A stretch of DNA of 64,000 nt from Ktedonobacterales bacterium (GCA_036557285.1 DATBHW010000040.1:111997-175996); one strand, 5' to 3'. Positions 26,332 to 35,920 are shown, numbered from the stretch's first letter. Notes: generated from the sequence alone by a model not told the origin. A program made the numbers and translations.

Positions 26332-26419
26332 CCAGTGTAAGAGAAGGGAACGCTGGCAAGCGCAAGAAAAGAGTGTGTCGGGACGCAGGGAAAAGCTAAA
26401 CTGCTCGCCTGGTTGCGGC

Positions 26420-26449
26420 TTGACAGGCGTCTGAAGCATGTTCTACAAT
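26420..26449 (+). promoter_or_regulatory. Promoter of the tRNA-Arg gene
   Basis: A consensus TTGACA (26420-26425), an 18-base spacer and TACAAT (26444-26449), with transcription expected to start about 30 bases before the tRNA. Confidence 0.85.
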
Positions 26450-26487
26450 TCAGGGGGCGCTGAGGGCATATGTCCGGGGTTCTATAC

Positions 26488-26560
26488 CACCCCGTGGCCT
26501 AATGGATAAGGCAACGGCCTTCTAAGCCGTGTTATGCGGGTTCGAATCCCGCCGGGGTGG
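26488..26560 (+). tRNA. tRNA-Arg (anticodon TCT)
   Basis: A 73-base cloverleaf. The acceptor stem is CACCCCG/CGGGGTG, the D arm GCCTAATGGATAAGGC, the anticodon stem ACGGC/GCCGT with loop CTTCTAA, and the T arm GCGGG-TTCGAAT-CCCGC. The discriminator is G and no CCA is encoded. It reads AGA codons. Confidence 0.95.
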
Positions 26561-26568
26561 CCGATGAG

Positions 26569-26600
26569 GCAGGCAGATACGTATCTGCCTGCTTTTGCTT
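26569..26600 (+). terminator. Intrinsic terminator of the tRNA-Arg gene
   Basis: A perfect 12-bp palindrome GCAGGCAGATAC/GTATCTGCCTGC followed by TTTTGCTTT, 9 bases after the tRNA. Confidence 0.9.
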
Positions 26601-26730
26601 TGCCAGGCAGCGCCTTTTTGCTGCTGCCAGAGCATGTGAATAAAGCAGAGGTTATGTTTGCTTTTTCTGGTATCCTTGCTTGCTATGGTTCAGACTGCCT
26701 GAACACGAGGGCTGCGCGCCTTGGCGCTAC

Positions 26731-26760
26731 TTGCGCTTTCTCGGCTACAGGTGCTATACT
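26731..26760 (+). promoter_or_regulatory. Promoter of the sigma factor gene
   Basis: TTGCGC (26731-26736), an 18-base spacer and TATACT (26755-26760) with an extended TGC before it. Confidence 0.65.
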
Positions 26761-26792
26761 GCGCCGTGTACAGAGGAGGGATGACTTACCCT

Positions 26793-27728
26793 ATGAGCAT
26801 CGAAGATCAAGAAGCGGTATATGATGCGGAAAAGGTGACTGAGGTTGAACGTGATCGGGATAGCGCCCGTGATATGGACACCTCTGATCTGAGCAACCTG
26901 GCCCAGAGTGATAGCCTGCGCCTCTATCTGCGTGAGATCGCTCGTATCCCTCTGCTCTCCGCCAGCCGGGAGGTCGTCTTGGCCGAACGAGCCGAAGCTG
27001 GCGACCGGGAAGCGCGCAATCAGCTTATCGAGGCGAACCTCAGACTTGTCGTCAGTATTGCCAAAAAGTATGTTGGTCAGGGGCTTTCCCTGGAGGATTT
27101 AATTGGCGAGGGCAACATTGGCCTGATTCGCGCTGTTACGAAGTTTGATTACCGCAAGGGTTTTCGGTTTTCCACCTACGCGACCTGGTGGATTAAGCAA
27201 GCCATTACGCGCTCAATTCTCGAAGGGACGCGGGCGGTGCGCCTGCCGGTCTATATCATGGAAGAGGTGATGCGCGTGAAGCGCATGATGCGCCAGTTGT
27301 ATCAAGACCTGGGGCGTGAGCCAACACCAGAGGCGATTGGCGCGGCGCTGAGTATGTCGCCGGATCGGGTAAGTGAATTGCTGGTCTGGGCCGAGAAAGT
27401 GTTCTCGCTGGATGCGCCGCTCTCTGACGAGGAAGAGAATACGCTGGGCGATATTCTTGAGGATGAGCGCACGATTGGCCCGGTGGAGACAACCGACCGC
27501 CACCTGCTGCGCGACGAGGTGCGGCGGGTGTTGAGTAATTTGACGCTGCGCGAGCGCCAGGTGATCGAATTGCGCTTTGGCCTGGTGGATGACCAGGATC
27601 ATACGTTGGAGGAAGTTGGGCGCCGCCTGAAAGTGACCCGCGAGCGTGTGCGTCAGATCGAGGAACGCGCCATCCGTAAGCTTCGCCATCCGATGTCAAG
27701 CCGCCTCTTAAAAGATTATCTCGATTAA
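26793..27728 (+). CDS. RNA polymerase sigma-70 factor (SigA/RpoD-like, group 1/2)
   Basis: 311 residues. Region 1.2 ('[17 protein letters not shown]'), region 2 ('[39 protein letters not shown]', '[13 protein letters not shown]'), region 3 and region 4.2 ('[27 protein letters not shown]') are all present and close to consensus. There is no region 1.1 or non-conserved insert. It directs RNA polymerase to TTGACA/TATAAT-type promoters such as those seen in this window. Whether it is the primary factor or a paralogue cannot be told from here. Start: GGAGGG abuts an ATG at 26781; the ATG at 26793 has better spacing. Confidence 0.95.
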   Translation: MSIEDQEAVYDAEKVTEVERDRDSARDMDTSDLSNLAQSDSLRLYLREIARIPLLSASREVVLAERAEAGDREARNQLIEANLRLVVSIAKKYVGQGLSLEDLIGEGNIGLIRAVTKFDYRKGFRFSTYATWWIKQAITRSILEGTRAVRLPVYIMEEVMRVKRMMRQLYQDLGREPTPEAIGAALSMSPDRVSELLVWAEKVFSLDAPLSDEEENTLGDILEDERTIGPVETTDRHLLRDEVRRVLSNLTLRERQVIELRFGLVDDQDHTLEEVGRRLKVTRERVRQIEERAIRKLRHPMSSRLLKDYLD

Positions 27729-27818
27729 AGATTATCAAGGGCCGCGTAAAACCCCGCGCTTGAGCGCTGGGTACTTCACCTCGATTAGCTGCCCGTCTGG
27801 GAGGGTCGCGCTGCCGCC

Positions 27819-28790
27819 ATGTCGCGCGAACAAGCAATGGTTTCTCCGCTCAAGACCGCTGGAGGGCTGCCACGCCTGGGAGTGGTGGGGGTTGGCGCGG
27901 TGGGAACAACCCTGGCCTGGGGGCTGGCGGCGTGTGGCTATCCTGTGGTGGCCCTATCGAGCCGCGCTTCGACAACGGCATCCTGGCTGTCGGCGCAGCT
28001 TCCTGGCTGTCGCGCCTTCTCCTCTCCTGGTGATGTGGCCGCTCTGGCCGATCTGGTGCTGCTGGCTGTGCCAGATGACGCCATCGCTTCGGTGGCTGCT
28101 GCTATTCCCTGGCGCCCTGATCAGGCAGTCGTTCATTGCAGCGGGGCATCACCCGCGCGTGTGCTGGCGGTTGCTGGCGCCCAGGGCGCGCTCTATGGCT
28201 CCTTTCACCCCCTTTTGAGTGTTTCCAGGGCGCGCCCTGCCCATGCTGGAGAGGCGCTGGCGCGGCTGACCGGATGCGCTTTTGCAATTGAGGCGCCTGA
28301 GCCGCTGGCGGCGCGGCTGGCAGAGATGGCGAGCCGCCTGGGGGGGCGAACGGTTTATCTGCGCGAGAAAGATCGGGTTCCCTATCACCTGGCTGCGGTG
28401 CTGGTTTCCAATTACCCGGTGGCGCTGGTTGCCGCTGCCACCGATCTGTGGGCCAGTTTTGGCGTTTCGCGCGAGGAGGCGCTGGTTGCGCTGCTCCCCT
28501 TGCTGCGCAGCACAGTTGCGAACCTGGCGCACCTTGGTCTGCCTGAAAGCCTGACCGGTCCCATTGCGCGCGGTGACGTTGGAACAGTACATGCCCACCT
28601 GGAGTATCTGGAGCGTAAGCAGGAAGATGCGCCGACGAATGCAGCCCTGCTACGTGAGATCTATCGCCTGCTGGGGGTTTTAAGCCTGCCACTGGCGCAG
28701 GCCAAAGGGAGGCTGACTGAAGAGCAACTGCGAACGCTGGAACGCCTGCTCGATGGTGACACAGAAAGTAATCAAAGAGGTACGGCATGA
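27819..28790 (+). CDS. Rossmann-fold and DUF2520 domain protein, putative ketopantoate reductase-like
   Basis: 323 residues. An N-terminal NADP-binding domain ('LGVVGVGAVGTTLAWGLA', about 20-37) is followed by the helical DUF2520 domain ('GSFHPLLSVSRA', 'YHLAAVLVSNYPVALVAAATDLW', 'LTGPIARGDVGTVHAHL'), which resembles the substrate domain of 6-phosphogluconate and ketopantoate reductases. The start codon of panB lies 46 bases downstream, so a role in pantothenate synthesis (reducing ketopantoate, the PanB product) is a reasonable inference. No canonical panE is in the window. Confidence 0.82.
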   Translation: MSREQAMVSPLKTAGGLPRLGVVGVGAVGTTLAWGLAACGYPVVALSSRASTTASWLSAQLPGCRAFSSPGDVAALADLVLLAVPDDAIASVAAAIPWRPDQAVVHCSGASPARVLAVAGAQGALYGSFHPLLSVSRARPAHAGEALARLTGCAFAIEAPEPLAARLAEMASRLGGRTVYLREKDRVPYHLAAVLVSNYPVALVAAATDLWASFGVSREEALVALLPLLRSTVANLAHLGLPESLTGPIARGDVGTVHAHLEYLERKQEDAPTNAALLREIYRLLGVLSLPLAQAKGRLTEEQLRTLERLLDGDTESNQRGTA

Positions 28791-28836
28791 ATGACGAGCG
28801 AACGACGGCCTATCTCTTTATCAGGAGGAAAAGACG

Positions 28837-29688
28837 ATGCGGACCACTCCCGATCAACTGCGCGCGATGAAGCAGCGCGGTGAGCGCATCCCTATGCTGA
28901 CGGCCTATGATTATTCCACAGCTTCTATTCTGGACGCGGCGGGTGTGCCTATTTTGCTGGTTGGCGATACGATGGGGATGGTAGTGCTGGGCTATGATTC
29001 AACGCTGCCGGTCACGCTTGATGATATTATCCGCCACAGCCAGGCGGTGGTGCGCGGCTCCAAACGGGCTATGGTGGTTGGTGATCTGCCCTTCCTGACT
29101 TTCCAGGTGAGCCGCGAAGAAACAATGCGCAACGCTGGCCGGTTAATGAAGGAGGCGGGTGTCCAGGCAGTCAAGCTGGAGGGAGGTCGGCGCGTCGCCG
29201 AAACCGTTCACGCGCTGGTGGAGGCGGGCATTCCGGTAATGGGGCATCTTGGCCTGACGCCTCAATCGGTCAATGCGACGGGTGGTTTTAAGGTCCAGGG
29301 CAAGACCGAGGCAGCGGCGCGGGCCATTCTGGAAGACGCAGTGGTTCTGGAACAGGCCGGAGTCTTCAGCATCGTGCTGGAACTCGTACCCACTGAGCTG
29401 GCCGCGCTGATTACCGAGCGGGTGAGTGTACCCACCATTGGCATTGGCGCTGGCCCGCACTGCGATGGTGAGGTGCAGGTGATCCACGATCTGCTGGGCC
29501 TCTTCCCCGATTTCACTCCCAGGCATACGCGCCGCTATGCGGAGATGGGCAAAATCATTCTGGACGCTGTGACGGCCTATGCGGCGGATGTGCGCAGCCG
29601 CGCGTTTCCGACAGCGAAGCAAAGCACGAGCATGGATGCCACGATCATCGAGCGCCTGCGGAGTGAGCAGCAGAAAACAGCAGAGTGA
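28837..29688 (+). CDS. panB: 3-methyl-2-oxobutanoate hydroxymethyltransferase
   Basis: 283 residues, the family length. The TIM-barrel motifs 'MLTAYDYSTASILDAAGVPILLVGDTMGMV', 'AVKLEGG', 'VMGHLGLTPQS' and 'IGIGAGPHCDGEVQV' are all present, including the metal-binding Asp and catalytic Glu positions. It adds a hydroxymethyl group from methylene-tetrahydrofolate to 2-oxoisovalerate, making ketopantoate for CoA synthesis. AGGAGG precedes the ATG. It is probably cotranscribed with the DUF2520 gene. Confidence 0.97.
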   Translation: MRTTPDQLRAMKQRGERIPMLTAYDYSTASILDAAGVPILLVGDTMGMVVLGYDSTLPVTLDDIIRHSQAVVRGSKRAMVVGDLPFLTFQVSREETMRNAGRLMKEAGVQAVKLEGGRRVAETVHALVEAGIPVMGHLGLTPQSVNATGGFKVQGKTEAAARAILEDAVVLEQAGVFSIVLELVPTELAALITERVSVPTIGIGAGPHCDGEVQVIHDLLGLFPDFTPRHTRRYAEMGKIILDAVTAYAADVRSRAFPTAKQSTSMDATIIERLRSEQQKTAE

Positions 29689-29813
29689 ATCTGGCAGCCG
29701 GAGTAAATGTGACAGAAGGAGGGGGTCTTCGTTACACGAAATAGAAGAGTGGCGTAGCCAGCTAACAATGGGCGGCGAGATCGCGCTCAGATTGCGGTGT
29801 TAGGGAGAAAGAC

Positions 29814-31106
29814 GTGCCAGCATTTCCAGGGAAGCGCCTTGGTGTCTATGAGCTTGAGGAAGAGATTGGGCGCGGCGCGATGGGTATCGTTTATCGCGGG
29901 CGCCAGGTGACACTTGATCGCGTGGTTGCAGTTAAGGTGTTGTTGGAGAGCCTGGTCAGCGATGAGTCGTTTGTGGCGCGTTTTATCCGCGAAGCTCGCC
30001 TGGTCGCTTCTCTGAACCACCCCAATATTGTGCATGTCTATGACGCTGGCCGCGCAGAAAATCTGCTTTTTTTTGCGATGGAGTATATCTCTGGCCCGAC
30101 GGTGACACAGCTCCTCAAACAACAGGGAAAGCTGCCGGTGTCACAGGCGGTGGAGATTGCCTCGCAGGTGGCCGCCGCGCTTGAGTATGCGCATGTGGAA
30201 GCGCGGATGGTGCATCGGGATATTAAGCCAGAGAATATGATGCTGGACCGCTGGGGCAAGGTGAAAGTGGTTGATTTTGGGCTGGCGCGCGTGGCGGGTG
30301 TGAATACGATTACGCGCGTGGGGACCGTGGTCGGCAGCCTTTATTATGTTTCACCGGAACAATTGCTTGGCCGTCAGTTGGATGGCCGCGCGGATGTGTA
30401 CGCGCTGGGGGTGGCGCTCTATGAAATGCTGACCGGCAAGCGCCCGTTTCTTGGCAAGAACCTGGCGGAACTGAGCCGGGCTATTCTTATGGGGCCGCTG
30501 GAAGCGCCAGGGAAGCTGGAATCGGCCATTCCTGCGGACCTGGAAGCGATCTTGCTCAAAGCCCTGGCGCGTGACCGCGAGCACCGCTACAGCAGCGCCG
30601 GCGAATTTGAGGCGGATCTTCGCCGCTGGGCTGCGTTCGCTTCTCCAACCCCAGAGCGCAAGAACACGCAGGTGCGCCCTGCGCCGATGATGTCTCACCC
30701 GGAACCCAAGGCGCCGCCTGTGCAGGGGGAACCGAAGCCGAAGCCTGTACTCCCACAGGGAGAGGGTAAGGCGTCGAATCAGCATGCGCCCGCCGCGCCT
30801 GCCCCTCAGCCGACGGCGCGATCCTGGTCTGCTTTGGGCAGGCCAAGAGGCGATCCATCCTTGCCGCCGATTACGCTGACACCCTTGCCTCAATCAGTGC
30901 TGCGCCCTCCAACGCCGGGCGCAGCGCCCCCGACGGAGCGCCCCCCGCGCCCACAGCCCGCCCCAGCAGGGGAAGCGGAAGAGCCAGCAGTTGAAGAAGA
31001 GGAAGAGGATGAGGTGGATGAGGAAGACGCCAACGCCAACAGTGATCTGCTGAAGTCGGCTGCTACGCAATTGCAGCGGCTGGTCTGGCGGCTCAAAAAA
31101 GAGTAG
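29814..31106 (+). CDS. Ser/Thr protein kinase with Pro-rich and acidic tail
   Basis: 430 residues from a GTG preceded by GGGAGAAAGAC. The kinase domain spans about 11-275: glycine loop 'GRGAMGIVYRG', ATP lysine 41, HRD at 134-136, DFG at 154-156 and 'GTVVGSLYYVSPEQLLG' activation segment. The tail (about 285-385) is Pro/Ala-rich, followed by a very acidic stretch (EEEEEDEVDEED) and a short amphipathic helix. No membrane helix is seen, so it is probably cytosolic. It stands between panB and mdh. Confidence 0.92.
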   Translation: MPAFPGKRLGVYELEEEIGRGAMGIVYRGRQVTLDRVVAVKVLLESLVSDESFVARFIREARLVASLNHPNIVHVYDAGRAENLLFFAMEYISGPTVTQLLKQQGKLPVSQAVEIASQVAAALEYAHVEARMVHRDIKPENMMLDRWGKVKVVDFGLARVAGVNTITRVGTVVGSLYYVSPEQLLGRQLDGRADVYALGVALYEMLTGKRPFLGKNLAELSRAILMGPLEAPGKLESAIPADLEAILLKALARDREHRYSSAGEFEADLRRWAAFASPTPERKNTQVRPAPMMSHPEPKAPPVQGEPKPKPVLPQGEGKASNQHAPAAPAPQPTARSWSALGRPRGDPSLPPITLTPLPQSVLRPPTPGAAPPTERPPRPQPAPAGEAEEPAVEEEEEDEVDEEDANANSDLLKSAATQLQRLVWRLKKE

Positions 31107-31109
31107 CGT

Positions 31110-31119
31110 GTGATACAAT
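31110..31119 (+). promoter_or_regulatory. Possible mdh promoter -10 element
   Basis: GTGATACAAT, containing the -10-like hexamer TACAAT, lies 63 bases before mdh. The same ten bases occur at 41951-41960 upstream of larE. No good -35 hexamer is seen at either place. Confidence 0.35.
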
Positions 31120-31181
31120 CGAAGGCGGCGCTGCCTTCAGTCGCTACTTTTTATCCCCTGTTTGAGAAGAGGACGTAACAG

Positions 31182-32108
31182 ATGCGAAAGAAGATAACCG
31201 TCGTCGGGGCCGGTATGGTGGGCGCAACGCTGGGCCAGCGCATCGCTGAGCGAGATTATGCGGATGTCGTCCTGGTGGACGTGATTCCGAATATGCCGAT
31301 GGGCAAGGCGCTGGATTTGCTGGAGGCTGGACCGGTGCTGGGCTATGATTCGCTGGTCATCGGCAGCAATGGCTACGACGAGACCGCCGGTTCGGATATT
31401 GTGGTGATTACCTCTGGCCTGCCACGCAAACCAGGGATGAGCCGCGACGACCTGCTGCGCAAGAATCAGGAAATCGTGACGCAGGTGACGCGGGAGATTG
31501 TCAGCCGCTCGCCTGATAGCATTCTGATCATCGTCACGAACCCATTGGACGCGATGGCGCAGTTGGCGTATAAGGTCAGCGGCTTCCCCAGGGGGCGGGT
31601 GATGGGCATGGCCGGTGTGCTTGATACGGCGCGCTTCCGCACGTTTATTGCCCAGGAACTCAATGTCTCGGTGCGTGACGTGGCCGCTTATGTGCTGGGT
31701 GGGCACGGCGATACGATGGTGCCGCTGGTGCGCTTCACAACGGTGGCGGGTGTACCAGTCTCCAACTTGATTCCCGCAGAACGCCTGGCCCAGATTGTTC
31801 AGCGCACGCGCGACGGCGGAGCCGAGATCGTCAATCTGCTGGGCAGCGGCAGCGCCTTCTACGCGCCCTCGGCGGCAGTGGCGCAGATGATTGATTCTAT
31901 CGTCCTGGATAAAAAGATGATTCTGCCGTGCGCGGTGTATTTACAGGGCGAGTATGGGATGAAAGACCTGTTTGTTGGTGTGCCTGCCAAGCTGGGCGCA
32001 AAGGGCGTCGAGGAGGTCATCCAGATCGAATTGACGGCAGAGGAAGCGGCGGCGCTGCAAAAGTCAGCCGATGCCGTGAAGGAGTTGGTGGGGGTGATGG
32101 GGATTTAG
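31182..32108 (+). CDS. mdh: Malate dehydrogenase
   Basis: 308 residues. The NAD-binding '[17 protein letters not shown]' has an Asp (VLVDV) after the second strand, which favours NAD. The substrate loop '[14 protein letters not shown]' has Arg at the position that selects malate over lactate, and '[11 protein letters not shown]' carries the catalytic His. It is of the lactate dehydrogenase-like type found in Chloroflexota. It interconverts malate and oxaloacetate in the citric acid cycle. A ribosome site (GAAGAGGA) precedes the ATG. Confidence 0.95.
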   Translation: MRKKITVVGAGMVGATLGQRIAERDYADVVLVDVIPNMPMGKALDLLEAGPVLGYDSLVIGSNGYDETAGSDIVVITSGLPRKPGMSRDDLLRKNQEIVTQVTREIVSRSPDSILIIVTNPLDAMAQLAYKVSGFPRGRVMGMAGVLDTARFRTFIAQELNVSVRDVAAYVLGGHGDTMVPLVRFTTVAGVPVSNLIPAERLAQIVQRTRDGGAEIVNLLGSGSAFYAPSAAVAQMIDSIVLDKKMILPCAVYLQGEYGMKDLFVGVPAKLGAKGVEEVIQIELTAEEAAALQKSADAVKELVGVMGI

Positions 32109-32113
32109 CGTCC

Positions 32114-32386
32114 GGCCCTTCTTTCTTCTTTCTTCGTCGTGTGCTGTGCCATGCAGCACGCGCTCCACTGCCGCATGGCTCTCGCTGGAGAGATGCTGGT
32201 GATACCGCTCTCTCTGCTGCTTCTATCTCTGGTATCTCTCTCGTGCTCTCTATTCATTACTCTCTGGAGAGACATCTCTCTCTAGTAGAGAATAGGAGAA
32301 CATGAGAGAGAGAGGGAGGACACGGGCGAAGACTATCTGCTCTCCTGGCATGGACAGGGAAACCACGAAGAAAGAAGAAAGAGGCC
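32114..32386. repeat. 273-bp branched inverted repeat, possible structured RNA
   Basis: GGCC-bounded arms CTTTCTTCTTTCTTCG (from 32114) and CGAAGAAAGAAGAAAG (to 32386) pair to close the structure. Inside are GTGCTG/CAGCAC (32141-32159), CTCTC/GAGAG (32179-32192), GATACC/GGTATC (32201-32236) and a long imperfect CU-rich/AG-rich helix (32234-32255 with 32290-32313) that includes G-U type changes. No open frame of note lies within. It sits after mdh and 255 bases before ftsH. Confidence 0.7.
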
Positions 32387-32409
32387 GTGCAAAGGCCGAC
32401 CCGATGCGC

Positions 32410-32415
32410 TATAAT
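32410..32415 (+). promoter_or_regulatory. Possible ftsH promoter -10 element
   Basis: A consensus TATAAT, 226 bases before the ftsH start and just after the inverted repeat. The -35 position (GTGCAA) matches poorly. The leader holds a 6-bp hairpin AGCGCC/GGCGCT (32449-32468). Confidence 0.4.
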
Positions 32416-32641
32416 GAGTGTAGCGTGATGCTGCGTTGAGCACTGAAAAGCGCCGGTAATCTGGCGCTCGCGCGAGGTAGTAATCATAGTACGGTGATCA
32501 TTTTATGATGGTGGATGTGACAGCAGGTACAACATCTCCACGCACTGGGTCGTAGAAGAGTTGGAGAAGTGCTGCTGTTGCATGCTGGTCGCCCGGCCAG
32601 CGGGTAGCGAGTGTTCTGCCGGGAAAGTAGGTACCAGGCGT

Positions 32642-34735
32642 ATGAATATTATTCCGTCGCAAGTCTATCGCGCCAAACAGGTGCGTGGGCCAAATGGCGG
32701 CCCTAACTCTGATGGCCCTAATCGGCCAACGGATCCCACCAATCCGTTTGGTGGGCCGAACCGACCTGGGCCGAACCCGAATGGTCAGCCGCCGCGCGGT
32801 GGGCGCTGGCTGGTTTGGCGCTGGCTGCTTGTAATTGTGGTTGGTTTGATTCTGTGGCAGGTAGCCACCCTGGTCTTTACCGGGACGGGAACCGCAGGAG
32901 CCTGCGCTGTATCCTATGGAACCTTCTACCAGCAGCTTGAGGACGGCCAGGTGAAGAGTGTCACCATCCAGTCTGACCAGGCGAGCGGCGATTTCAGGCA
33001 GGCCGTGAAATGCTCGGATGGTACCACCAACACCAAGTTCCAGACGACCATTCCTACTGATGACCAGACGCTGATGACGACGCTGAACCAGCAGGCCGCA
33101 AAGCAAACGCTCGATTATACTGTGAAGTCCAGCAGTGACGGGAACCTCTGGCTTTCGATTTTGATCAATGTGGTACCCTGGCTGCTGTTTATCGGCCTGA
33201 TCTTCCTGCTGATTCGCCGGGCTGGCGCGGGGCAGCAAAATGTCTTTAACTTTGGCAAGAGCCGCGCGAAGCTGATTATGGAAGACCGGCCCAGCACGAC
33301 GTTTGCCGATGTCGCCGGAGTGGATGAGGCCAAGTATGAACTGCAAGAGGTCGTCGAGTTCCTGAAGACGCCCGGCAAGTTTCAGCGGCTGGGTGGCAAG
33401 ATTCCCAAGGGTGTCTTGCTGGTTGGCCCCCCAGGAACTGGTAAGACCCTGCTGGCGCGTGCGGTGGCGGGTGAAGCTGGCGTACCCTTCTTCTCGATGT
33501 CTGGTTCTGAGTTTGTTGAGGTGCTGGTTGGTGTCGGCGCGAGCCGTGTCCGCGACCTGTTTGACCAGGCGAAAAAGAACGCGCCCTGCATCATCTTTAT
33601 TGATGAAATTGATGCAGTAGGCCGCCAGCGTGGCACCAGTCTGACTACCAATGACGAGCGCGAGCAAACGTTGAATCAGCTGCTGGTGGAGATGGACGGC
33701 TTTGATACCCATCAGGCGGTGGTGGTCGTCGCGGCGACAAACCGCCCGGATGGACTGGATCAGGCGCTGCTGCGTCCGGGTCGGTTTGACCGCCGTGTGA
33801 CGGTGGACCGGCCCGACTGGAAGGGGCGGCGGGCGATTCTGGAGATTCATTCTCGTGGCGTGCCGCTGGCGTCCGATGTGGACCTGACGCAGCTTTCGCG
33901 CACAACGACTGGTATGGTGGGCGCGGACCTGGCGAATCTGGTCAACGAGGCGGCGCTGCTGGCGGCGCGGCGCAATCTGGATCGCGTCAACATGGCCTGC
34001 TTCAACGAGGCGCTGGATAAGATTCAGCTTGGCGCTGAGCGCCCGCTGGTGCTCAGCGAGGAAGATTTGCGGGTGGTGGCCTATCATGAAGGCGGCCACG
34101 CGCTGGTTGGGCTGATTACGCCGCATTCCGATCCGGTTACGAAAGTGACGATTGTGCCACGCGGTCAGGCGCTGGGCGTCACCCAATCGACGCCGCTGGA
34201 TGATCGGTATAATTACTCGAAAGAGTATCTTCGGGCGCGCATCATGATGGCGCTGGGAGGGCGCGCAGCGGAGGATGTGGCGCTTGGCTCGATCACGACG
34301 GGGGCAGAGAACGATCTCCAGGTGGTGACAGGCATTGCTCGCCAGATGGTGATGCGCTGGGGGATGAGTGAGAAGATCGGGACGATTTCTTATAGTGATC
34401 GAAGCAGCCCCTTCGGCGGCATCGGGAACGCTGAGTTCGGGAACCGCGAATATAGCGAAGAGACGGCCAAAACGATTGATGAAGAGGTCCATATCCTCGT
34501 TGAGGACGCTTATACTCAGGTAAGGGCGCTGCTCACCAGGTATCGTCCGACGCTTGATCGCATTGCCCAGGAACTCCGCAGACACGAGGTCATTGATAAC
34601 AAGCAACTGATGGTTATTCTGGCTGAGACAGGAGTCGAGATCGATACCGTATCACAGGAGGTGTGGGATTTGCCTGATGGTGATCGCATACCCCGTATTC
34701 CTCCAGCGTCAAATACGACCTCACCACTGGCCTAG
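32642..34735 (+). CDS. ftsH: ATP-dependent zinc metalloprotease FtsH
   Basis: 697 residues from the ATG at 32642. A Pro/Gly/Asn-rich N-terminal stretch (about 15-55) precedes membrane helix 1 (57-80), a periplasmic-side domain, helix 2 (about 164-188), the AAA domain with Walker A GPPGTGKT (262-269), Walker B 'IIFIDEID', the second region of homology '[10 protein letters not shown]' and the zinc site HEGGH (482-486). It degrades membrane and regulatory proteins. The open frame extends 27 codons upstream without family similarity. The ribosome site is weak. Confidence 0.96.
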   Translation: MNIIPSQVYRAKQVRGPNGGPNSDGPNRPTDPTNPFGGPNRPGPNPNGQPPRGGRWLVWRWLLVIVVGLILWQVATLVFTGTGTAGACAVSYGTFYQQLEDGQVKSVTIQSDQASGDFRQAVKCSDGTTNTKFQTTIPTDDQTLMTTLNQQAAKQTLDYTVKSSSDGNLWLSILINVVPWLLFIGLIFLLIRRAGAGQQNVFNFGKSRAKLIMEDRPSTTFADVAGVDEAKYELQEVVEFLKTPGKFQRLGGKIPKGVLLVGPPGTGKTLLARAVAGEAGVPFFSMSGSEFVEVLVGVGASRVRDLFDQAKKNAPCIIFIDEIDAVGRQRGTSLTTNDEREQTLNQLLVEMDGFDTHQAVVVVAATNRPDGLDQALLRPGRFDRRVTVDRPDWKGRRAILEIHSRGVPLASDVDLTQLSRTTTGMVGADLANLVNEAALLAARRNLDRVNMACFNEALDKIQLGAERPLVLSEEDLRVVAYHEGGHALVGLITPHSDPVTKVTIVPRGQALGVTQSTPLDDRYNYSKEYLRARIMMALGGRAAEDVALGSITTGAENDLQVVTGIARQMVMRWGMSEKIGTISYSDRSSPFGGIGNAEFGNREYSEETAKTIDEEVHILVEDAYTQVRALLTRYRPTLDRIAQELRRHEVIDNKQLMVILAETGVEIDTVSQEVWDLPDGDRIPRIPPASNTTSPLA

Positions 34736-34773
34736 CTTTGTGAAAAGCCTGGGTACGAGGTTATAGAGCAGGT

Positions 34774-34838
34774 GAGCGCCTGCTGAGCAGCAGCGATCTT
34801 TGATGAGAGCAAAGGGGGCTGCTGCTCGGCAGGCGCTC
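34774..34838 (+). terminator. Long hairpin after ftsH
   Basis: Two 21-base arms (34774-34794 with 34818-34838), pairing with one mismatch, 38 bases after the ftsH stop. No U-run follows; it may terminate transcription or stabilise the mRNA end. Confidence 0.6.
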
Positions 34839-34903
34839 GTATCATCTGTGGGCGCTGCTGAACCGCTGATCTCTCCGCGGGGAGGCTGCCCCAGGAGGGC
34901 GCC

Positions 34904-35827
34904 GTGGAAGACCTCACGATTCGTCTGGCAGAGGCGCGAGATAAAGCAGCCGTTCTGGCGTTCTGCGCCCATACCTGGGATTGGGGCGATTACATTTCCG
35001 AGGTATGGGATGAGTGGCTGGCCGATTCATCTGGCCGACTTCTGGTCGCTATTCTCGATGATCGCCCGGTCGCTGTTGAGCATATGCAGATGGTGGCGCC
35101 TGGGGAATGCTGGCTTGAGGGTATGCGTGTGGACCCGACTGTGCGCGGCCAGGGGATTTCCAGGCAGTTAAATGAGCAGGCGATGCGCGAGGCGCGGGGG
35201 ATGGGGGCAACGATTGCCCGACTGGCAACCCGCTTCGATAACGTGGTGGCGCAGCGCGCGCTGGATTCCGGCGGGTTTCGGCAGGTAGGGACATATATTC
35301 ATTATACGGCTCCTGCGGAGCAGCTTCGCGGCGCTCCGCTGCCGATGGTGGCCGACGAAAAAGAGTTGCCCGCCCTGCTGGCGTTTCTTGATCGCTCCAA
35401 TGTCTTTCCGGCGACTGGCGGGCTGATGTATGTGGATTGGGGGGATCGAACGCGGGCGCTGACCAGCGAGGTGTTGCAGGAGCGGCTTGCCAGTGGACAG
35501 GTATTCACTCTAAGTCAATGGGATGACTTTCAGGCTATAGCCATTTGTGGCTTGCAAGATACTGATGAGCAGGTGTTGTTGGTTGAATATATTGACGGGA
35601 CCAGCGAGGGGATTGGCCGCATGGCCTATGGATTGCGTGAACTGGCGGCTAAGCGAGGATTGGAGCAGGTGGCGATCACGCTTCCAAATTTGCTGATGCT
35701 GCGCGATGCGCTGGAAGGCACAGGCTATCAAACGGAGGATGCGGGCTTTTTCCTGGTGTATCAGCGCCAATTAGATGAAGATGAAGAGCGGTCTGCTCTT
35801 TCTGTTGCGCCTGGAAGCCCTGGTTGA
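34904..35827 (+). CDS. GNAT-family N-acetyltransferase, probably tandem domains
   Basis: 307 residues from a GTG that follows AGGAGGGCGCC. The first domain (about 5-135) is a clear GNAT fold, with 'LEGMRVDPTVRGQGISRQLNEQAM' carrying the acetyl-CoA pyrophosphate-binding loop (RGQGIS) and 'ALDSGGFRQVGTY' at its end. Residues about 150-300 look like a second, degenerate GNAT-like domain without a clear acetyl-CoA loop. The acceptor substrate is unknown. It ends just at the promoter of the following kinase gene. Confidence 0.85.
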   Translation: MEDLTIRLAEARDKAAVLAFCAHTWDWGDYISEVWDEWLADSSGRLLVAILDDRPVAVEHMQMVAPGECWLEGMRVDPTVRGQGISRQLNEQAMREARGMGATIARLATRFDNVVAQRALDSGGFRQVGTYIHYTAPAEQLRGAPLPMVADEKELPALLAFLDRSNVFPATGGLMYVDWGDRTRALTSEVLQERLASGQVFTLSQWDDFQAIAICGLQDTDEQVLLVEYIDGTSEGIGRMAYGLRELAAKRGLEQVAITLPNLLMLRDALEGTGYQTEDAGFFLVYQRQLDEDEERSALSVAPGSPG

Positions 35828-35833
35828 TATAAT
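35805..35833 (+). promoter_or_regulatory. Promoter of the kinase-FHA gene
   Basis: TTGCGC (35805-35810), a 17-base spacer and a consensus TATAAT (35828-35833), overlapping the end of the GNAT gene. Confidence 0.75.
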
Positions 35834-35920
35834 AACGCGAGTGAACCTCTATCACAGACCTTCCTCGTGTTGAGGCGATAGGGCGAGCATAAGACTTGAG
35901 AGATTGGGGGGAGACGCACA

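Noticed and set aside
25910..26365. Long N-terminal extension of the MocA-like protein
   Set aside because: The extra frame reads through the palindromic repeat. The catalytic motif starts at the ATG at 25909.
32160..32320. CRISPR or simple-sequence array from the CT/GA-rich stretch
   Set aside because: The units are not evenly spaced direct repeats with spacers; they are inverted and fit helices.
32498..34606. A 702-residue open frame on the minus strand opposite ftsH
   Set aside because: It mirrors ftsH, a certain gene with all catalytic motifs. Its composition (His/Arg/Gln-rich) is that of antisense reading of a GC-rich gene, and no family is recognisable.
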